64,000 bases of DNA from Agapanthus africanus (GCA_030015575.1 CM057344.1:599362410-599426409); one strand, 5' to 3'; positions 31,972 to 43,500 are shown, counted from the first letter of the stretch. Notes: generated from the letters alone by a model not told the origin. Translations and numbers: made by a program.

Positions 31972-34087
31972 AAAACACTGCTTGGCGTTAATCTTCGCGA
32001 TAACAAAACTCAGACACTATGCGTTGGCGCACGAAGTCCGTCTCATCTCGAAGGTGGACCCTCTTAAATATTTGATGTCGAAGGCTATACTGACGGGTCG
32101 ACTCGCTAAATGGGCTCTACTCCTGATGGAGTTCTCGATAACGTATCGACCTCTTAAGGCAGTGAAAGGCCAGGCCATTGCCGACTTCCTCGCTGAGCAT
32201 CCAGTACCTGCCGGTTCTCCTCTGAACTGCGATTTGCCGGACGAACATGCATTCGACGCGATCGGCGGTGGTGATACCCGATGGGAACTCTATTTTGACG
32301 GGGCATCTTCCATGAAGAAGCGCAAACAATGTACCCCCATAATCAAATCGGGAGTAGGCCTCATCTTCGTAACCCCGCAAGGAGGGATAATGCGCTTTGC
32401 TTTCTCCTTAACGGAATCGAGGACGAACAATGAAGCCGAATACGAAGCTTTGATAGTGGGCCTCGAGATTGCTATTAACATGGGAATTGAAGACCTCTCT
32501 ATATACGGGAATTCTCAATTGGTTGTTAGTCAAGTAAATGGTGACTACCAAACGTGCAAACCGGAGTTGGTGAAATACGGCGAAAATGTGCAACAACTAT
32601 TGACCCAAATTCCGTCCTTCACTTTGGAAAGTACACCACGTGCGGAAAATAGCAAAGCAGACGCGTTAGCTAAGCTCGCTAAAGAACTGGCTGACGAAAA
32701 CCTCGATGACGTCAGAATTTTGGTACAAAGCCGTCGAGTGCTTGCCCCGGCAGAAATATCTCCGGAATTATACGAAGAAAAGGGGGCGACTGAGCAGACG
32801 ACCCTACAAATAAAAGACCATGAGAAGGCTGAGGACTGGAGGGAAGTCTTCATAGACTACTTTAAGTCCCACCGAATGCCCGAAGAAGCGTCCTCAAGAC
32901 ATCAGCTCATGAAACGAGCTCTATTTTTTGCTTTTGTCAACGACACTCTATACAAGAGATCGTTTGATTCTCTGTGGCTGAGATGCTTAGGACCTGACGA
33001 AGCAGAAAGAGTCATTCAGGAAGTTCACGACGGACTCTGCAGTTCTCACCAGGCAGGCCCGAAAATGAAATTGAAGATCAAACGGATGGGCTATTATTGG
33101 CCCACGATGGTCCAAGACTGCCTCGAGTATGCGAAGCAATGCCACTCGTGCCAGATTCATGGAGACTTTATCCACCAACATCCGAACCCACTACACCCAA
33201 CGGTGGCTAGCTGGCCATTCGAAATATGGGGGACTGACATAGTCGGCCCCATCGAGCCAGCATCGTCCCGGGGACATCGTTTCATCCTGGCGACAACTGA
33301 TTACTTCTCCAAATGGGCAGAAGCAGTACCGCTGAGGGAAGTGAAGACGGAGAATATCCTCCACTTCTTCAAGACGCACATCATCTATCGGTTTGGAACC
33401 CCACGGCGGATTATCTCCGATAATGGGCCAGCCTACAGAAGCCATAAGATTAGCCGCTTCGCGCAGCAGCACAATATAGACTGGAGATATTCTTCAGTTT
33501 ACAATCCACGAGCTAACGGTCTGGCCGAGGCCTTCAATAAGACCTTGACGAAGATCATAAAAAAGACGGTGTCCCGAAATAAGAAAGACTGGCACGAGAG
33601 GCTGCAAGAGGCCCTTTGGGCCTATCGAACTACATTCAAGACGGCCACGAACACAACGCCGTACGCGTTGGTATTTGGGACGGAAGCAGTGCTCCCCCTC
33701 GAGATAGAGTTACCCTCTCTACGAGTGGCAGTCCACTACGAGCTGACAGACGAAGAAAATGCTCACCTTCGGCTTGAGGAGCTCGATACCCTCGACGAAA
33801 CCCGGCTCATAGCGCAACAAAATATGGAAGCTTATAAAGCAAAGATGACGCGCTCATATGAAAGATTGACCCGACCGAGGACATTCCGCCAAGGTGAACT
33901 CGTGTTAGTGGTCAAAAGGCCTATGATCCCCAATCGAGCCAAGCGGGGAAAATTCGAGCCAAACTATGAAGGCCCATACATCATAGATAAGGTCTACCAG
34001 GGTGGGGCCTATCTACTCATGGACATGCACGGTGAAAGGACTTTCAGGCCAATAAACGGTCGCTTCCTAAAGAGATACTACGCTTAA
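31972..34087 (+). pseudogene. Second RNase H and integrase of element 2
   Basis: A 701-codon open frame resuming after the 31945 frameshift. The archaeal-type RNase H has YFDGASS, NNEAEYEAL, GNSQLVV (an Asn replaces the catalytic Asp seen as GDSQ in elements 1 and 3) and SKADALAKL. The integrase has D 33236, D 33419 and E 33527 with x60 and x35 spacing, an HHCC motif, and GPY-type C-terminus ending LKRYYA. The RNase H substitution predicts loss of activity. Confidence 0.87.
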
Positions 34088-34185
34088 TGAGCCACGGCCT
34101 AGGTCAATGATAGATGACGATGACTAGGTCCGCTCGCTATCTTCCTAAGCTCGAGCTTTATAAGCGGTACCCGGCCTTCTCCATG

Positions 34186-34265
34186 TCGGACCGAAATGTC
34201 CTTAAACTAACGACGGACCGAAATGTCCTTAAACTAATGACGGACCGAAACGTCCCTAAACTACT
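34186..34265 (+). repeat. GGACCGAAATGTCC repeat after pol, element 2
   Basis: Three GGACCGAAAYGTCC units followed by TTAAACTAA or CTAAACTA, placed as in elements 1 and 3. Confidence 0.8.
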
Positions 34266-34330
34266 ACCGCAGCATCCTTAGGCTGACAAAAAAAAAGGGA
34301 GAAAAAGAAAAATAAAAAAAAACAAAAAAA

Positions 34331-34575
34331 ACGGTATGTCCATAAGCAAAATGGGCACGGATGAAAACCCGAAAGGGCTCCGTGAGTAAAAACAGCAGGG
34401 CTACCGGCGAGTGTTCGTGAAAACCCGAAAGGGCGCGACCTTGTAAAAAAAAGAGAAAAAGAATAAAAAAAACGGTATGTCCATAAGCAAAATGGGCACG
34501 GACGAAAACCCGAAAGGGCTCCGTGAGTAAAAACAGCAGGGCTACCGGCGAGCGTTTGTGAAAACCCGAAAGGGC
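34331..34575 (+). repeat. 141-bp tandem duplication with CCCGAAAGGG hairpins
   Basis: ACGGTATGTCCATAAGC begins at 34331 and again at 34472. Each copy has an outer CACGGA/TCCGTG-type stem around CCCGAAAGGG and a second CCCGAAAGGG. Elements 1 and 3 have one copy. The units are joined by poly-A with AAAGAGAAAAAG. Confidence 0.85.
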
Positions 34576-34576
34576 G

Positions 34577-35165
34577 CAACCTCGTTAAGAGACACTTATA
34601 GGGTCCTCTCGACCTTGTAAGGAGAAAACACCCGCGTGAGATCCTTACGACTCACAAAGGAGCAACACACTTAGGGATCCCCACGATTCCTAAGGAGAAA
34701 ATACACTTGCGAGATCCTCACGACTCGTAAGGAGAATTCTCTTATGGGACCCTCACGGCTCATGAGATTTGAAAGTCTTAAGTTACAGAAACCTAAACAT
34801 GTTCTTAAGCAAATCCCCCACAACCTTCGATACTGCCCTACAAGGGGCTCAATACTGACCCTTGTATACAATCCACGGGCGCGAATAAACATTTCCCCAG
34901 CAAAGTCACACCTGTGACTAGGGATATGTCCATATAATGCGCAACCCTTGTAGGTCCTCTCAACCCATAAGGAGAAAACCCTCTTGTAGGATTCTTACGA
35001 CTTACGGAGGAACATACACTCAGGAATCCTCACGATCCCGAAGGAGAAAATACACCTGCAAGATCATCACGACTTGTAGGGAGAAATACCTTTGTGAGAC
35101 CCTTACGGCTCATGAAGTCAAAAGCCTTGGTCGACAGGACCCTTAACCCTGTTTGCTAAGCCACC
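34577..35165 (+). repeat. CCTCACG-loop hairpin array I, element 2
   Basis: Same order of hairpins as in element 1. The first stem is CTTATAGGGT/ACCTTGTAAG against CTTGCAGGGT/ACCTTGTAAG in element 1: both pair fully when G-T wobbles are allowed. Loop here is CCTCTCG. Confidence 0.85.
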
Positions 35166-35294
35166 TTTGTTCAATATCGACAGAGGCAGATGATGATTCG
35201 CTCCTGGCAATATTCCAGTTGTAGCGGTGCTGATGCCGAAATCGGTGTCTAAAACCCAGGCTTGCGACGAAAAGGCTAGCAAGCCACACATGCC

Positions 35295-35500
35295 TACGAA
35301 ATAGCCGAAATGATGGGGCAACTTGCAATAAAAAGCAGCAAGTAAAAATGTATGCATGAAAAATAGCCGAAATGATGGGGCAACTCGCAATAAAAAGCAG
35401 CGAGTAGAAAATAAATAAATAGCCGAAATGATTGGGCACCGCGAAAAATAGCCGAAATGATGGGGCAATCGCGACCTTCGCGATATAAAAGCTGAAATAA
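35295..35500 (+). repeat. GCCGAAATGAT stem-loop repeats, element 2
   Basis: Same architecture as 17150-17380, with ACTTGC/GCAAGT and ACTCGC/GCGAGT arms around AATAAAAAGCA. Confidence 0.8.
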
Positions 35501-35815
35501 TAGAGCATCGCGGAAAGAGAAATAAAATAAAAAAAAAGTTTTAATTTATGCACTACAGGTGATGTTCCATCACACCCTGTACACAATCCAAGGGCGTAAA
35601 CAAAAAAGGGAACATACCTCCCCCCAGGTTTCACCAAAGAAAGAAGCTAAATCTCGACGGGTCACAAGCAACCTAGAGATCATCCCAACACTCGTCTCGT
35701 AACGACAGACACAACTTCAAGCTAAGCGGAACAGCGGCAACTCCCAGTTCCATGGCTCGGTGGTATACATATCGCCAGCAGTCAAACCTCCATCCCGTGA
35801 AATGCGGATACAATC

Positions 35816-36796
35816 AGCGAAATTCCTGGTTACGTGGAACGCGGATAACGTCACTCTTTGACCCTGTGGAAAATGTCCAGAGCGGATCCTGGTCCTCGCA
35901 GAGCACGGCAGTGAACCCGTGTGAAGCATCCAGAGCGGAGCCTAGTCCTCGCCGAGCACGGCAGTGAACCCGTGTGAAGCATCTAGTGCAAAATTCCTGG
36001 TCACGTGGAACGTGGATAACGTCACTCTTTGACCCCGTGGAAAACGTCCAGAGCGGATCCTGGTCCTCGCAGAGCACGGCAGTGAACCCGTGTGAAGCAT
36101 CCAGAGTGGAGCCTAGTCCTCGCCGAGCACGGCAGTGAACCCGTGTGAAGCATCTAGTGCAAAATTCCTGGTTACGTAGAACGCGGATAACGTCACTCTT
36201 TGACCCCGTGGAAAACGTCCAGAGCGGATCCTGGTCCTCGCAGAGCACGGCAGTGAACCCGTGTGAAGCATCCAGAGCGGAGCCTAGTCCTCGCCGAGCA
36301 CGGCAGTGAACCCGTGTGAAGCATCTAGTGCAAAATTCCTGGTTACGTGGAACGCGGATAACGTCACTCTTTGACCCCGTGGAAAATGTCCAGAGCGGAT
36401 CCTGGTCCTCGCAGAGCACGGCAGTGAACCCGTGTGAAGCATCCAGAGTGGAGCCTAGTCCTTGCCGAGCACGGCAGTGAACCCGTGTGAAGCATCTAGT
36501 GCAAAAATTCCTGGTTACGTGGAACGCGGATAACGTCACTCTTCGACCCCGTGGAAAACGTCCAGAGCGGATCCTGGTCCTCGCAGAGCACGGCAGTGAA
36601 CCCGTGTGAAGCATCCAGAGCGGAGCCTAGTCCTCGCCGAGCATGGCAGTGAACCCGTGTGAAGCATTTAGTGCAAAATTCCTGGTTACGTGGAACGCAG
36701 ATAACGTCACTCTTTGACCCCGCGGAAAACGCCCAGAGCGGAGCCTGGTCCTCGCCAAGCACGGCAGTGAACCCGTGTGAAGCATCCAGAGCAAAC
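35816..36796. repeat. 171-bp tandem repeat, about 5.7 copies (element 2)
   Basis: Anchors at 35860, 36031, 36202, 36373, 36545 and 36716, i.e. 171-bp steps with one of 172. Copies are nearly identical. Because 171 is divisible by 3, the minus strand is open across most of the array; the single 172-bp step breaks it. Confidence 0.92.
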
Positions 36797-37080
36797 ACCG
36801 GACTGTGGAGTCCTTAAAATCCACGGACTATGATGTCCTTAACCTCGACCGTGATGTCTTAAAACTAACGATCAACCACTCCGATTCCCTACGGATTCTG
36901 CCTTGGTTTAAGGGTACATCTCTTCACTCCTTTGATACGTGGCGTTGTAATTCCTCAACGTCTTCAAAGAGGTGACGGGTCCCTGCAACCAAACATCGGA
37001 CTGTGGAGTCCCTAAATCCACGGACTATGAGGTCCTTAACTTTGACCGCGATGTCTTTAAACTACGATGCCTTGGGAAAC
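36797..37080 (+). repeat. Short GGAC-N6-GTCC block, element 2
   Basis: Only about two degenerate 72-bp units, against six or seven in elements 1 and 3, with the same CGTCTTCAAAGAGGTGACGG flank between them. Confidence 0.7.
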
Positions 37081-37119
37081 CCCTGACTCCGTGAAACACG
37101 GACGAGGGCGACCACATCC

Positions 37120-37360
37120 AGCACTTGTAGGTCCTCACGACCTGTAAGGAAGAAAAACTCTCTTGTGAAGTCCTTACGACTCTCAAGGGACAACCCGCTT
37201 AAGAATCCTCACGATTCTTAAGAAGAACTTACACCTATGGGATCCTCTCGACCCATGGGGAGAAAAAACTCTTTATGAGACCCTCGTGGCTCATAAAATG
37301 CAAAAGTCTTAGGAAGCAGATCTTAACCCTGAATCCTAAGCTATCGCTGCCCTGCAAGGA
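37120..37360 (+). repeat. CCTCACG-loop hairpin array II, element 2
   Basis: Stems in order: CTTGTAGG/CCTGTAAG, CTTGTGA/CTCTCAAG (weak), CTTAAGAAT/ATTCTTAAG, CCTATGGG/CCCATGGG, TTTATGAG/CTCATAAA. Compared with element 1 the fourth stem differs at both members of one pair (C-G to T-A) and stays fully paired. Confidence 0.87.
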
Positions 37361-37429
37361 GATCAAGATAAATTGTCCGCAAACGCATTCAATGAAAGGG
37401 GACACACCATTGAGAAGAGAAATGTATCT

Positions 37430-37435
37430 TTTATT
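37430..37435 (-). terminator. Poly(A) signal after antisense ORF C
   Basis: Minus-strand AATAAA about 110 nt downstream of the ORF C stop. Also present at 63452-63447 in element 3; degraded to TGCATAAA in element 1. Confidence 0.4.
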
Positions 37436-37544
37436 CATAAACCAAAATGGATACAAAGTACAATTCATGAAAGAAACAAAAAAAGAAAGATACTCTCATT
37501 CATGAGTATGTAAAAAAAAAAGGGGGGAGAAAAGATACAAGTCC

Positions 37545-37973
37545 TCAAGCCGGCGGGCGGTGCAATAATTTTACCAGCTCATCGTTCTGTTGCTGAGCCA
37601 CGGCTTCATGACGCAAGATCTCCAAAAGACGAGCCTCCACCTGAGCTTGCTGAGCCTGATACGAAGCAAGCCGAGCCTCGAGCTCTTTCTCGGTAGCTTT
37701 ATGAGCCTCAACCCTCTCACGAGTAAACGTGGCAGCTTTATCGAGAGCCACCACCTCTTTTATGGACCCCTGAAGCACCCGCCAGAGTTCATACGCTTTG
37801 TTGGCCTTGGCAGTAAGACTCGCCTGAAGCTCGCTCAGCGCTTTAGAAGCCAGTTCTCTCTCCGAGAATTTACGGCCGAGCCCTTTTTCTCGCACAACAA
37901 TATGTGCACCACGGGTCGCCCTATCAGGCCATGTAAGCTCACTTTCGTGACCACAGCCTTGGAAATGGGACAT
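37545..37973 (-). CDS. Antisense ORF C of element 2, coiled-coil exon
   Basis: 142 codons. The N-terminal 25 residues differ from element 1, but from FSERELASKALSEL onward the two agree closely. The C-terminus is slightly longer (LRHEAVAQQQNDELVKLLHRPPA). Charged heptads predict a coiled coil of about 80 residues. An acceptor-like CATACCAG|GTG lies upstream at 38044. The ATG at 37973 may be fortuitous if this is an internal exon. Confidence 0.45.
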   Translation of the reverse strand: MSHFQGCGHESELTWPDRATRGAHIVVREKGLGRKFSERELASKALSELQASLTAKANKAYELWRVLQGSIKEVVALDKAATFTRERVEAHKATEKELEARLASYQAQQAQVEARLLEILRHEAVAQQQNDELVKLLHRPPA

Positions 37974-38300
37974 ACACGCTCAAGATCACATAAATGGGCT
38001 TTCGGTCGACAGCAATAATCGAGCTAAAACGCGCTCACATCACCTGGTATGAAAAGCGACGAGAAAATTTCCGATGTTTATCCTATCGAGCATGTGTTCG
38101 CAATCATATGAACATCCGAAAAAGAAATAAAATTCGAGGCTTTAATGTGCATGTGACATGATGACAATGTCGATAATTAGAGGAAGTTTTCGTAAAAAGA
38201 ACACAAAGTTTATTCATGCAAGCGAAAACATACATACGAGTACCAAGCCTACATGGAGGTTCAGCATAAAGCATACAAAAAAAGGACTAATTTAAATATT
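37974..38300. other. Spacer between antisense ORFs C and B, element 2
   Basis: On the minus strand it holds AATAAA (38214-38209) after ORF B and then a T-rich tract ending in the acceptor-like site at 38044. Nothing coding seen. Confidence 0.4.
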
Positions 38301-38834
38301 CTACGCTAGCGGGAAAAGGTCACCAAATACGGGATCAGTAGCACAAGGGTTAACGAAGCAAAGAACAAAATTCTCCATCTCTCTCTCCGCTCTCTCCAGC
38401 ACATCGAAGCGACGATTCTCGCGAGGAGTCGCTCCCCATCGATCGGTGCCATGTTCGTCCGCGAAAGCAAACATAATAGCTCGCCGGGCCCTTATTTGGC
38501 TCAGCAGGTGAATTGAACGGTCCTTCAAAGCCTGAGTAATCAGGCACGCTTCGTGAAAACCCTCGAGCTTCTCTTCAGCCGCATCAAGCATCGCCAGGGT
38601 CATCTCTGCCGGGTGAGGAGGAATGTCCGCAAGCACGGCCGTAAGGATCATCCGGAGCCAGAGGGAACCCATTGGGAGGGGAGACCCCCTACGGATCGAG
38701 AGTTCATACATTGCCGAGTCGCATTCATCATCGGTAAGGAGTGGATCCACCAACCGGGCGGCGAAGCGGGGGAGCATCTCCTCGATAGGAACTTCCCATG
38801 GCTGTCGACGAGCGTGCGGACGGTTGCAGGCCAT
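38301..38834 (-). CDS. Antisense ORF B of element 2
   Basis: An intact 177-codon ORF starting MACNRPHARRQPWEV. Predicted mostly helical and soluble; no signal peptide or membrane segment is evident. I recognise no enzyme or DNA-binding motif. It shares a series of anchors with ORF A in the same order: TD-x2-C near residue 35, a PLP/LLP-x-x-SL-x-LR stretch, LDAAEEK (LDAAEDK in A), a RENRR/RERKH region, and NPCA near the C-terminus. It is conserved in element 1, so the protein has been retained across two subfamilies. Function unknown. Confidence 0.6.
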   Translation of the reverse strand: MACNRPHARRQPWEVPIEEMLPRFAARLVDPLLTDDECDSAMYELSIRRGSPLPMGSLWLRMILTAVLADIPPHPAEMTLAMLDAAEEKLEGFHEACLITQALKDRSIHLLSQIRARRAIMFAFADEHGTDRWGATPRENRRFDVLERAEREMENFVLCFVNPCATDPVFGDLFPLA

Positions 38835-39280
38835 GGCACTTAGTTGTCCTCAAATTAAATCGCGTTAAAATGGGAATAAAAGTTCTCTGTGAGGAGAAAA
38901 GGAAAGCCATTGCCTCAGATATAAAGGGGTGCATTAAGTGCTGTGCACGGAAAATCTTGCATGATGAAGCTATTTTCAAGGCCCAAAAAAGGAAAGGCAT
39001 CGAAAATCAGGGAGATGGAACTATTTCCAAGGCCCCTTTTCTGCATCTGATATTGTGCACTGAAAATATGGCATGGGAAAATTTTGTGAACAGCCCCATC
39101 AAGGGACCACACGTGCAGAACACATGAGGCCCAAACTTGATGTACACTAAAAAAAAAATGGAGTAGCACCCTGCATATTAAGAGCATCAACAACAACAGT
39201 AGCAAAATGATAAAATCCCAGAGAAAGGCATGCAAACATGGAAAAACATAATAAAACTTATCATTCATACTTTGAGAAGT
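38835..39280. other. Spacer between antisense ORFs B and A, element 2
   Basis: Matches 20288-20744 in position and sequence. It would hold an intron or the 3' end of the ORF A transcript. Minus-strand GGACAACTAAG precedes the ORF B ATG by 4 nt. Confidence 0.35.
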
Positions 39281-39811
39281 TCATACAAAATATAGAGGAC
39301 ACAGTTGCAACGATAGAACCTCAGACGCGGGGCATGGATTGAGGAACTCGAATGTAGCTTTGTCCAAGATCTTCCATGCATTTTGAACCGCCCTAGTATG
39401 TTTTCTCTCACGATCACAAGCGTCGGGGTCCTCGCGGATGTCCTCTACCCTCCGGTAGGCGGCAAGTATAGCTGATTGCTGAAAAATCTGATGCAGCAGA
39501 TCAATAAGATTGTCTCGCCTTCTCTTTGAGAACAAGTGCATCAGATACACCGAATGGACTTTATCCTCGGCGGCGTCCAATGCCCTAAGTGGTACACCAG
39601 TACAAAATAAAAGGAGTGCCTCCCTGATCGCCAGCACGATTAGCCTCAAAAGAGAAGAGCGACGGGGGAGTAATTGGCCATTATACTCGTAGAAGCGGCC
39701 TATGATCTCGGCACACTGAGTGTCAGTGAATTCCTGGTTCTGGCTGCGGCCCAACGCGCGAATGTTTCCGTAAGAAATGATCTCGTCAAGATCATACCAA
39801 TGGTCAGCCAT
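39281..39811 (-). CDS. Antisense ORF A of element 2
   Basis: An intact ORF of 176 codons. I start it at ATG 39811 (MADHWYDLDEIISYG), 5 nt after a strong acceptor (T-rich run then TTTCAG| at 39817), rather than at the in-frame ATG 39835, which lies in the predicted intron. The sequence includes LLPRRSSLLRLIVLAI, PLRALDAAEDKVHSVY, DPDACDRERKHTR and FEFLNPCPASEV. Its length and motif order match ORF B. No known family recognised. Tat elements are known to carry antisense genes (for example gene 23 of Grande), but I cannot claim homology. Confidence 0.6.
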   Translation of the reverse strand: MADHWYDLDEIISYGNIRALGRSQNQEFTDTQCAEIIGRFYEYNGQLLPRRSSLLRLIVLAIREALLLFCTGVPLRALDAAEDKVHSVYLMHLFSKRRRDNLIDLLHQIFQQSAILAAYRRVEDIREDPDACDRERKHTRAVQNAWKILDKATFEFLNPCPASEVLSLQLCPLYFV

Positions 39812-39816
39812 AGTAT

Positions 39817-40264
39817 CTGAAATAAAAAAAATCATGAGGATATAGTGGACAAGCCAATCAAAAAGAACGCTTGTCTAGATGGATAGTGGACTATGGACAT
39901 TCCCTAGGGGAAAATATCATAACAAGCTTCTTCTCTACTGATTGACTACAGAATGACAACCTAGGGGTAAAGAGACCCTAAGGAGCCTCCATGCGAAGAA
40001 ACTGAGTTCTTCATAGGAATTAAACTCCTTATTAAGAGAAGAGAATTAAATTCCCAAAAGCATTTTTTCTGTAAACAGAGTTAAACTCCATGGATCATCG
40101 TCTAAGCTCTAAGAGATCTATTTTTGAAGGCTAAAATGGTTTCATACTTTGGTTAAAAAGCTCGAAGAAAAATGGGTTCTTTGTTAAAAAAGGGGTAAAA
40201 ACCCTTGTTTTGGATTTAAAATCCAGAGGAACGTGAAAGTTCACTGTTTGTCCAAGAACATTAC
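39817..40264 (-). other. Candidate 5' intron of the antisense gene, element 2
   Basis: Minus-strand donor CAG|GTAATG (exon ends 40265) and acceptor TTTTATTTCAG| (39817) enclose 448 nt that are T-rich on that strand. The equivalent in element 1 uses CAG|GTAAAG (44649/44648) and TTATTTCAG| (44232). Conservation of both sites in two subfamilies supports a real intron. Confidence 0.6.
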
Positions 40265-40417
40265 CTGAGGAAAAGGGTCACTTGAACAGAGTTAAACTCT
40301 GAAGATGATTTCAAGACAGAGAACTAAGCTCTGGAAGAAGAGAATTAAATTCTCAAGGGAAAAAAGTTCTCAAAAGAAGAAGATGAACAAAGTGGAAGCG
40401 TCTCTGAAATGACCCCA

Positions 40418-40425
40418 GTATTTAT
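40418..40425 (-). promoter_or_regulatory. TATA-like box of the antisense gene, element 2
   Basis: Minus strand CATAAATA in CCCCCATAAATACTGGGG, 150 nt upstream of the intron donor. The element 1 version is the stronger TATAAATA (44806-44799). Downstream leader carries GAGAATTTAATTCTC and AGAGTTTAACTCT palindromes. Confidence 0.5.
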
Positions 40426-40489
40426 GGGGGGTGATGGAAACGTTTCATCTTCCCAAATCCCTAAAGGAATCCAACGGTCGCAAAAAGTG

Positions 40490-40540
40490 ACAGCGTTGCA
40501 CTCACGAGCGGACACGTGAGAACAACGCTGTGGGGGCATT
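40490..40540 (+). promoter_or_regulatory. PPT with adjacent 9-bp stem-loop, element 2
   Basis: ACAGCGTTG (40490-40498) and CAACGCTGT (40523-40531) are perfect inverted arms with an inner CTCACG/CGTGAG. They directly abut the purine tract TGGGGGCATT that primes plus-strand synthesis just before the 3' LTR. Confidence 0.7.
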
Positions 40541-43500
40541 TGTTTCCTGATTTAAAATCATGAAAGCCCACGGAAGAGGCTTCAGAAAAGGGTCAAGTGC
40601 TTACACATGACCAGCAGTCACGTGTTGGCACGTGACATCTAAAAGCATCGGCAAGGCGAATTCAGCTTCCCGACTGCATCAAGGAAAAGGGCTTCAGAAA
40701 GGGTCACGTGCTCCCACGTGACCAGGGTCACGTGTTGGCACGTGACATTTGAAAGCGGCTTCAAAAGTAAACCGGTTCCCTGATCAAATCAAGGAAAAGG
40801 TTTCAGAAGAGGTCACGTGCTCCCACGTGACCAGGGTCACGTGTTGACACGTGATACTCAAAAGCAGCAGACTTGTTCTCCGGTTAAATCAAGAAAAAGA
40901 GTCCAGACGAGGGTCACGTGCTCACACGTGACCAGGGGTCACGTGATGACACGTGACGGTTAAGCAGCAATCAGAAGACAGAGCGCAAAAAGAAAGAAGA
41001 AGGCTCGTTCCAAGGGGGTCACGTGCCCACACGTGACCAAGGGTCACGTGGCCACACGTGACCGACTTCAAAGCCCATTTGTTAACAGAATTAAATTCTG
41101 AGAAAAGACCTCTCAAATCTTTCCAAAAGCAACCGATTGAATTAAAGATGATTAAATATCATCTATCTATGGGAAAATCTCGAATTTGGAAAGATTTCCC
41201 CGTAAAATCTAACCAAAATAACAGAGGAGAATCTCTGGATTTAAAATCCAATGGTGAGTAAAATTCACCTAATAATCCAAAGGTCCAAAACGAATGATGG
41301 ATACAAATCAAATCTCCTAATGAAAGATCCACCAAAACTAATTGACTCGGCTGCTTCTCCTATAAATAGGAGCCAAGAGACACACAAGAAGGAGATATAT
41401 GCAGAGGGAAGAAAAGAGAGAGAGCCTTGATACTTTAGAGGAATTTGGATCTTCTGCAAAAGAAAACCCTAGGTAAGAAAAGGAAGGTTTCATTGAAAGA
41501 AAAGAGAATTTAATTCTCAACAGAGTTTAACTCTGAAATAAAACAGAAGGACATATTTCTTCTCTCTTTGATGGAGGATCTGTAAAGTGCACATCTCCCC
41601 TTGAGTTGAGAATTTAATTCTCAATGGGTTGAGATCCTGCCATGCAGATCCAAAGCATAGAGAGGGAATGGAAGCACGAGAATTTAATTCTCACAAAACT
41701 ATAGGAATTTAATTCCTTCAAAATAAAATTAGGGTTTGACCCTGTGTTATGGGAATTTAATTCCTTCAGAATGAAAAGAATCAGGGTTTAACTTCAGTTA
41801 AGAACTTAGTTCTGTTAAAACAACAAGAATTTAATTCCCTTAATCTTATTCCCCAGAATAATTCTCTAACAGAGAGTGGGGGTTTAATTCCTTAAAGCTT
41901 TTATTAGGGTTTAACCCTATTCAGTTCTTCACATATATGAGGAATTTAATTCCTACAGAAAATTCAGAGTTCAACTCTTCAAAAGGAACTAGGAATTTAA
42001 TTCCTCTGAAATTATTGTTAGGGTTCAACCATACGAGGAATTTGATTCCTGAAAGGGATTAACAGATCTTCTAAGCAACTACAGAAAAGCAGGGTCACGT
42101 GTCACCATGTGACCCCCCCAAAAGATCTACAGAAAGCCCTTTGAGGCAGTGCATCACGTGCTCCACGTGACCCCCGAAATACAGAAAGAAAAAGCAAAAG
42201 AAATAAAGGCCTTGGGCGCTCTCACGTGCTCCCACGTGAGCCCTTGGCTGATGCTTTAACAATCAGCGCACTAATCCTCCTCACGTGGCGGCACGTGATG
42301 CTCCAAAGAAAACATAAAAAGTGTTTAACGCTTATTTACAGAACGAAGAAAAGGAGATCTGGCTCCACATTTAGGGCGCCCTCACGTGTCACCACGTGAC
42401 CCCTAATGAGCATTCTAACAGACAAGAGCGAGGGCCTTCATCACGTGCTCACACGTGATGGCCGCCAGAATTAAAAGAGTTAAACACTGATCTGCAGAAT
42501 AAAATAAAGGGAATCAGGGCGCTCTCACGTGTCCACACGTGACCCCTCTCTCCTTAGTGTTTAACACTAATCTGAAGACTTTGTCCTCGGTGTTTAACAC
42601 TGATTTTCTTAGTGTTTAACACTAATTTGGAAAACTCTATTGGCAGTGTTTAACACTGATTTGCTTAGTGTTTAACACTAATTTGGAAACTCTGTTCCCA
42701 GTGTTTAACACTGATTATCTTTTAGTGTTTAACACTAACTTGCTAATCTTATTCCCAGTGTTCAACACTGTTGGTCTTTAGTGTTTAACACTAGCTTTAG
42801 CCCAATTGGCTAAGTTTCTAGAGGCAAAGCCTCTCCTTCAATGGACCAACAGAGGGCCAATATTTCAAACATAATTGAACTTAGCCCAAACTGGCCATAA
42901 GTCCTCAAATCATCTTGAACTGAGCACATCTGCTTTTTCAACCAACTCATTGATTTAGGGTACATCTCTGAACTCCTCTGACATTTGTCGTTGTAATCCT
43001 TCAACGTCTTCAGAGAGGTGACGGGTCCTGACAACCACACATCAACACGGACTGCGGGGTCCTTAAACTCATGGACTTATGCGTCCCTAAACCAAGATAC
43101 GGACTGTGGGGTCCTTAAACCCGCGGACTTATGCGTCCTTAAACTAACGGACTAATGCGTCCTTAAACACGCCCATATGGACTGTGGGGTCCTTAAACCC
43201 ATGGACTTATGCGTCCTTAAACTACCAATGGACCACCATGTCCCTAAACTGGTATTGGACCACCATGTCCCTAAACTGGAACAATAGAGCCCCAAATGCT
43301 CTTTTGTCGGATATAAACGATCCTGTTTAAGTTGATCTTAGCCTCAAATATGGCAAACGTATCCTTAAACCTTCAAACAGACTTTAGTCCCAAATTGGAC
43401 TATAGATCCCCCTAATCAACTTTGGTTCAAGGGTACATCTCTGAACTCCTCTGACATCTGTCATTGTAATCCTTCAACGTCGTCAGAGAGGTGACGGGTC

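Noticed and set aside
36797..37100. Host gene or non-coding RNA between repeats
   Set aside because: All sequence here matches the same position in elements 1 and 3; no host sequence is visible anywhere in the window.
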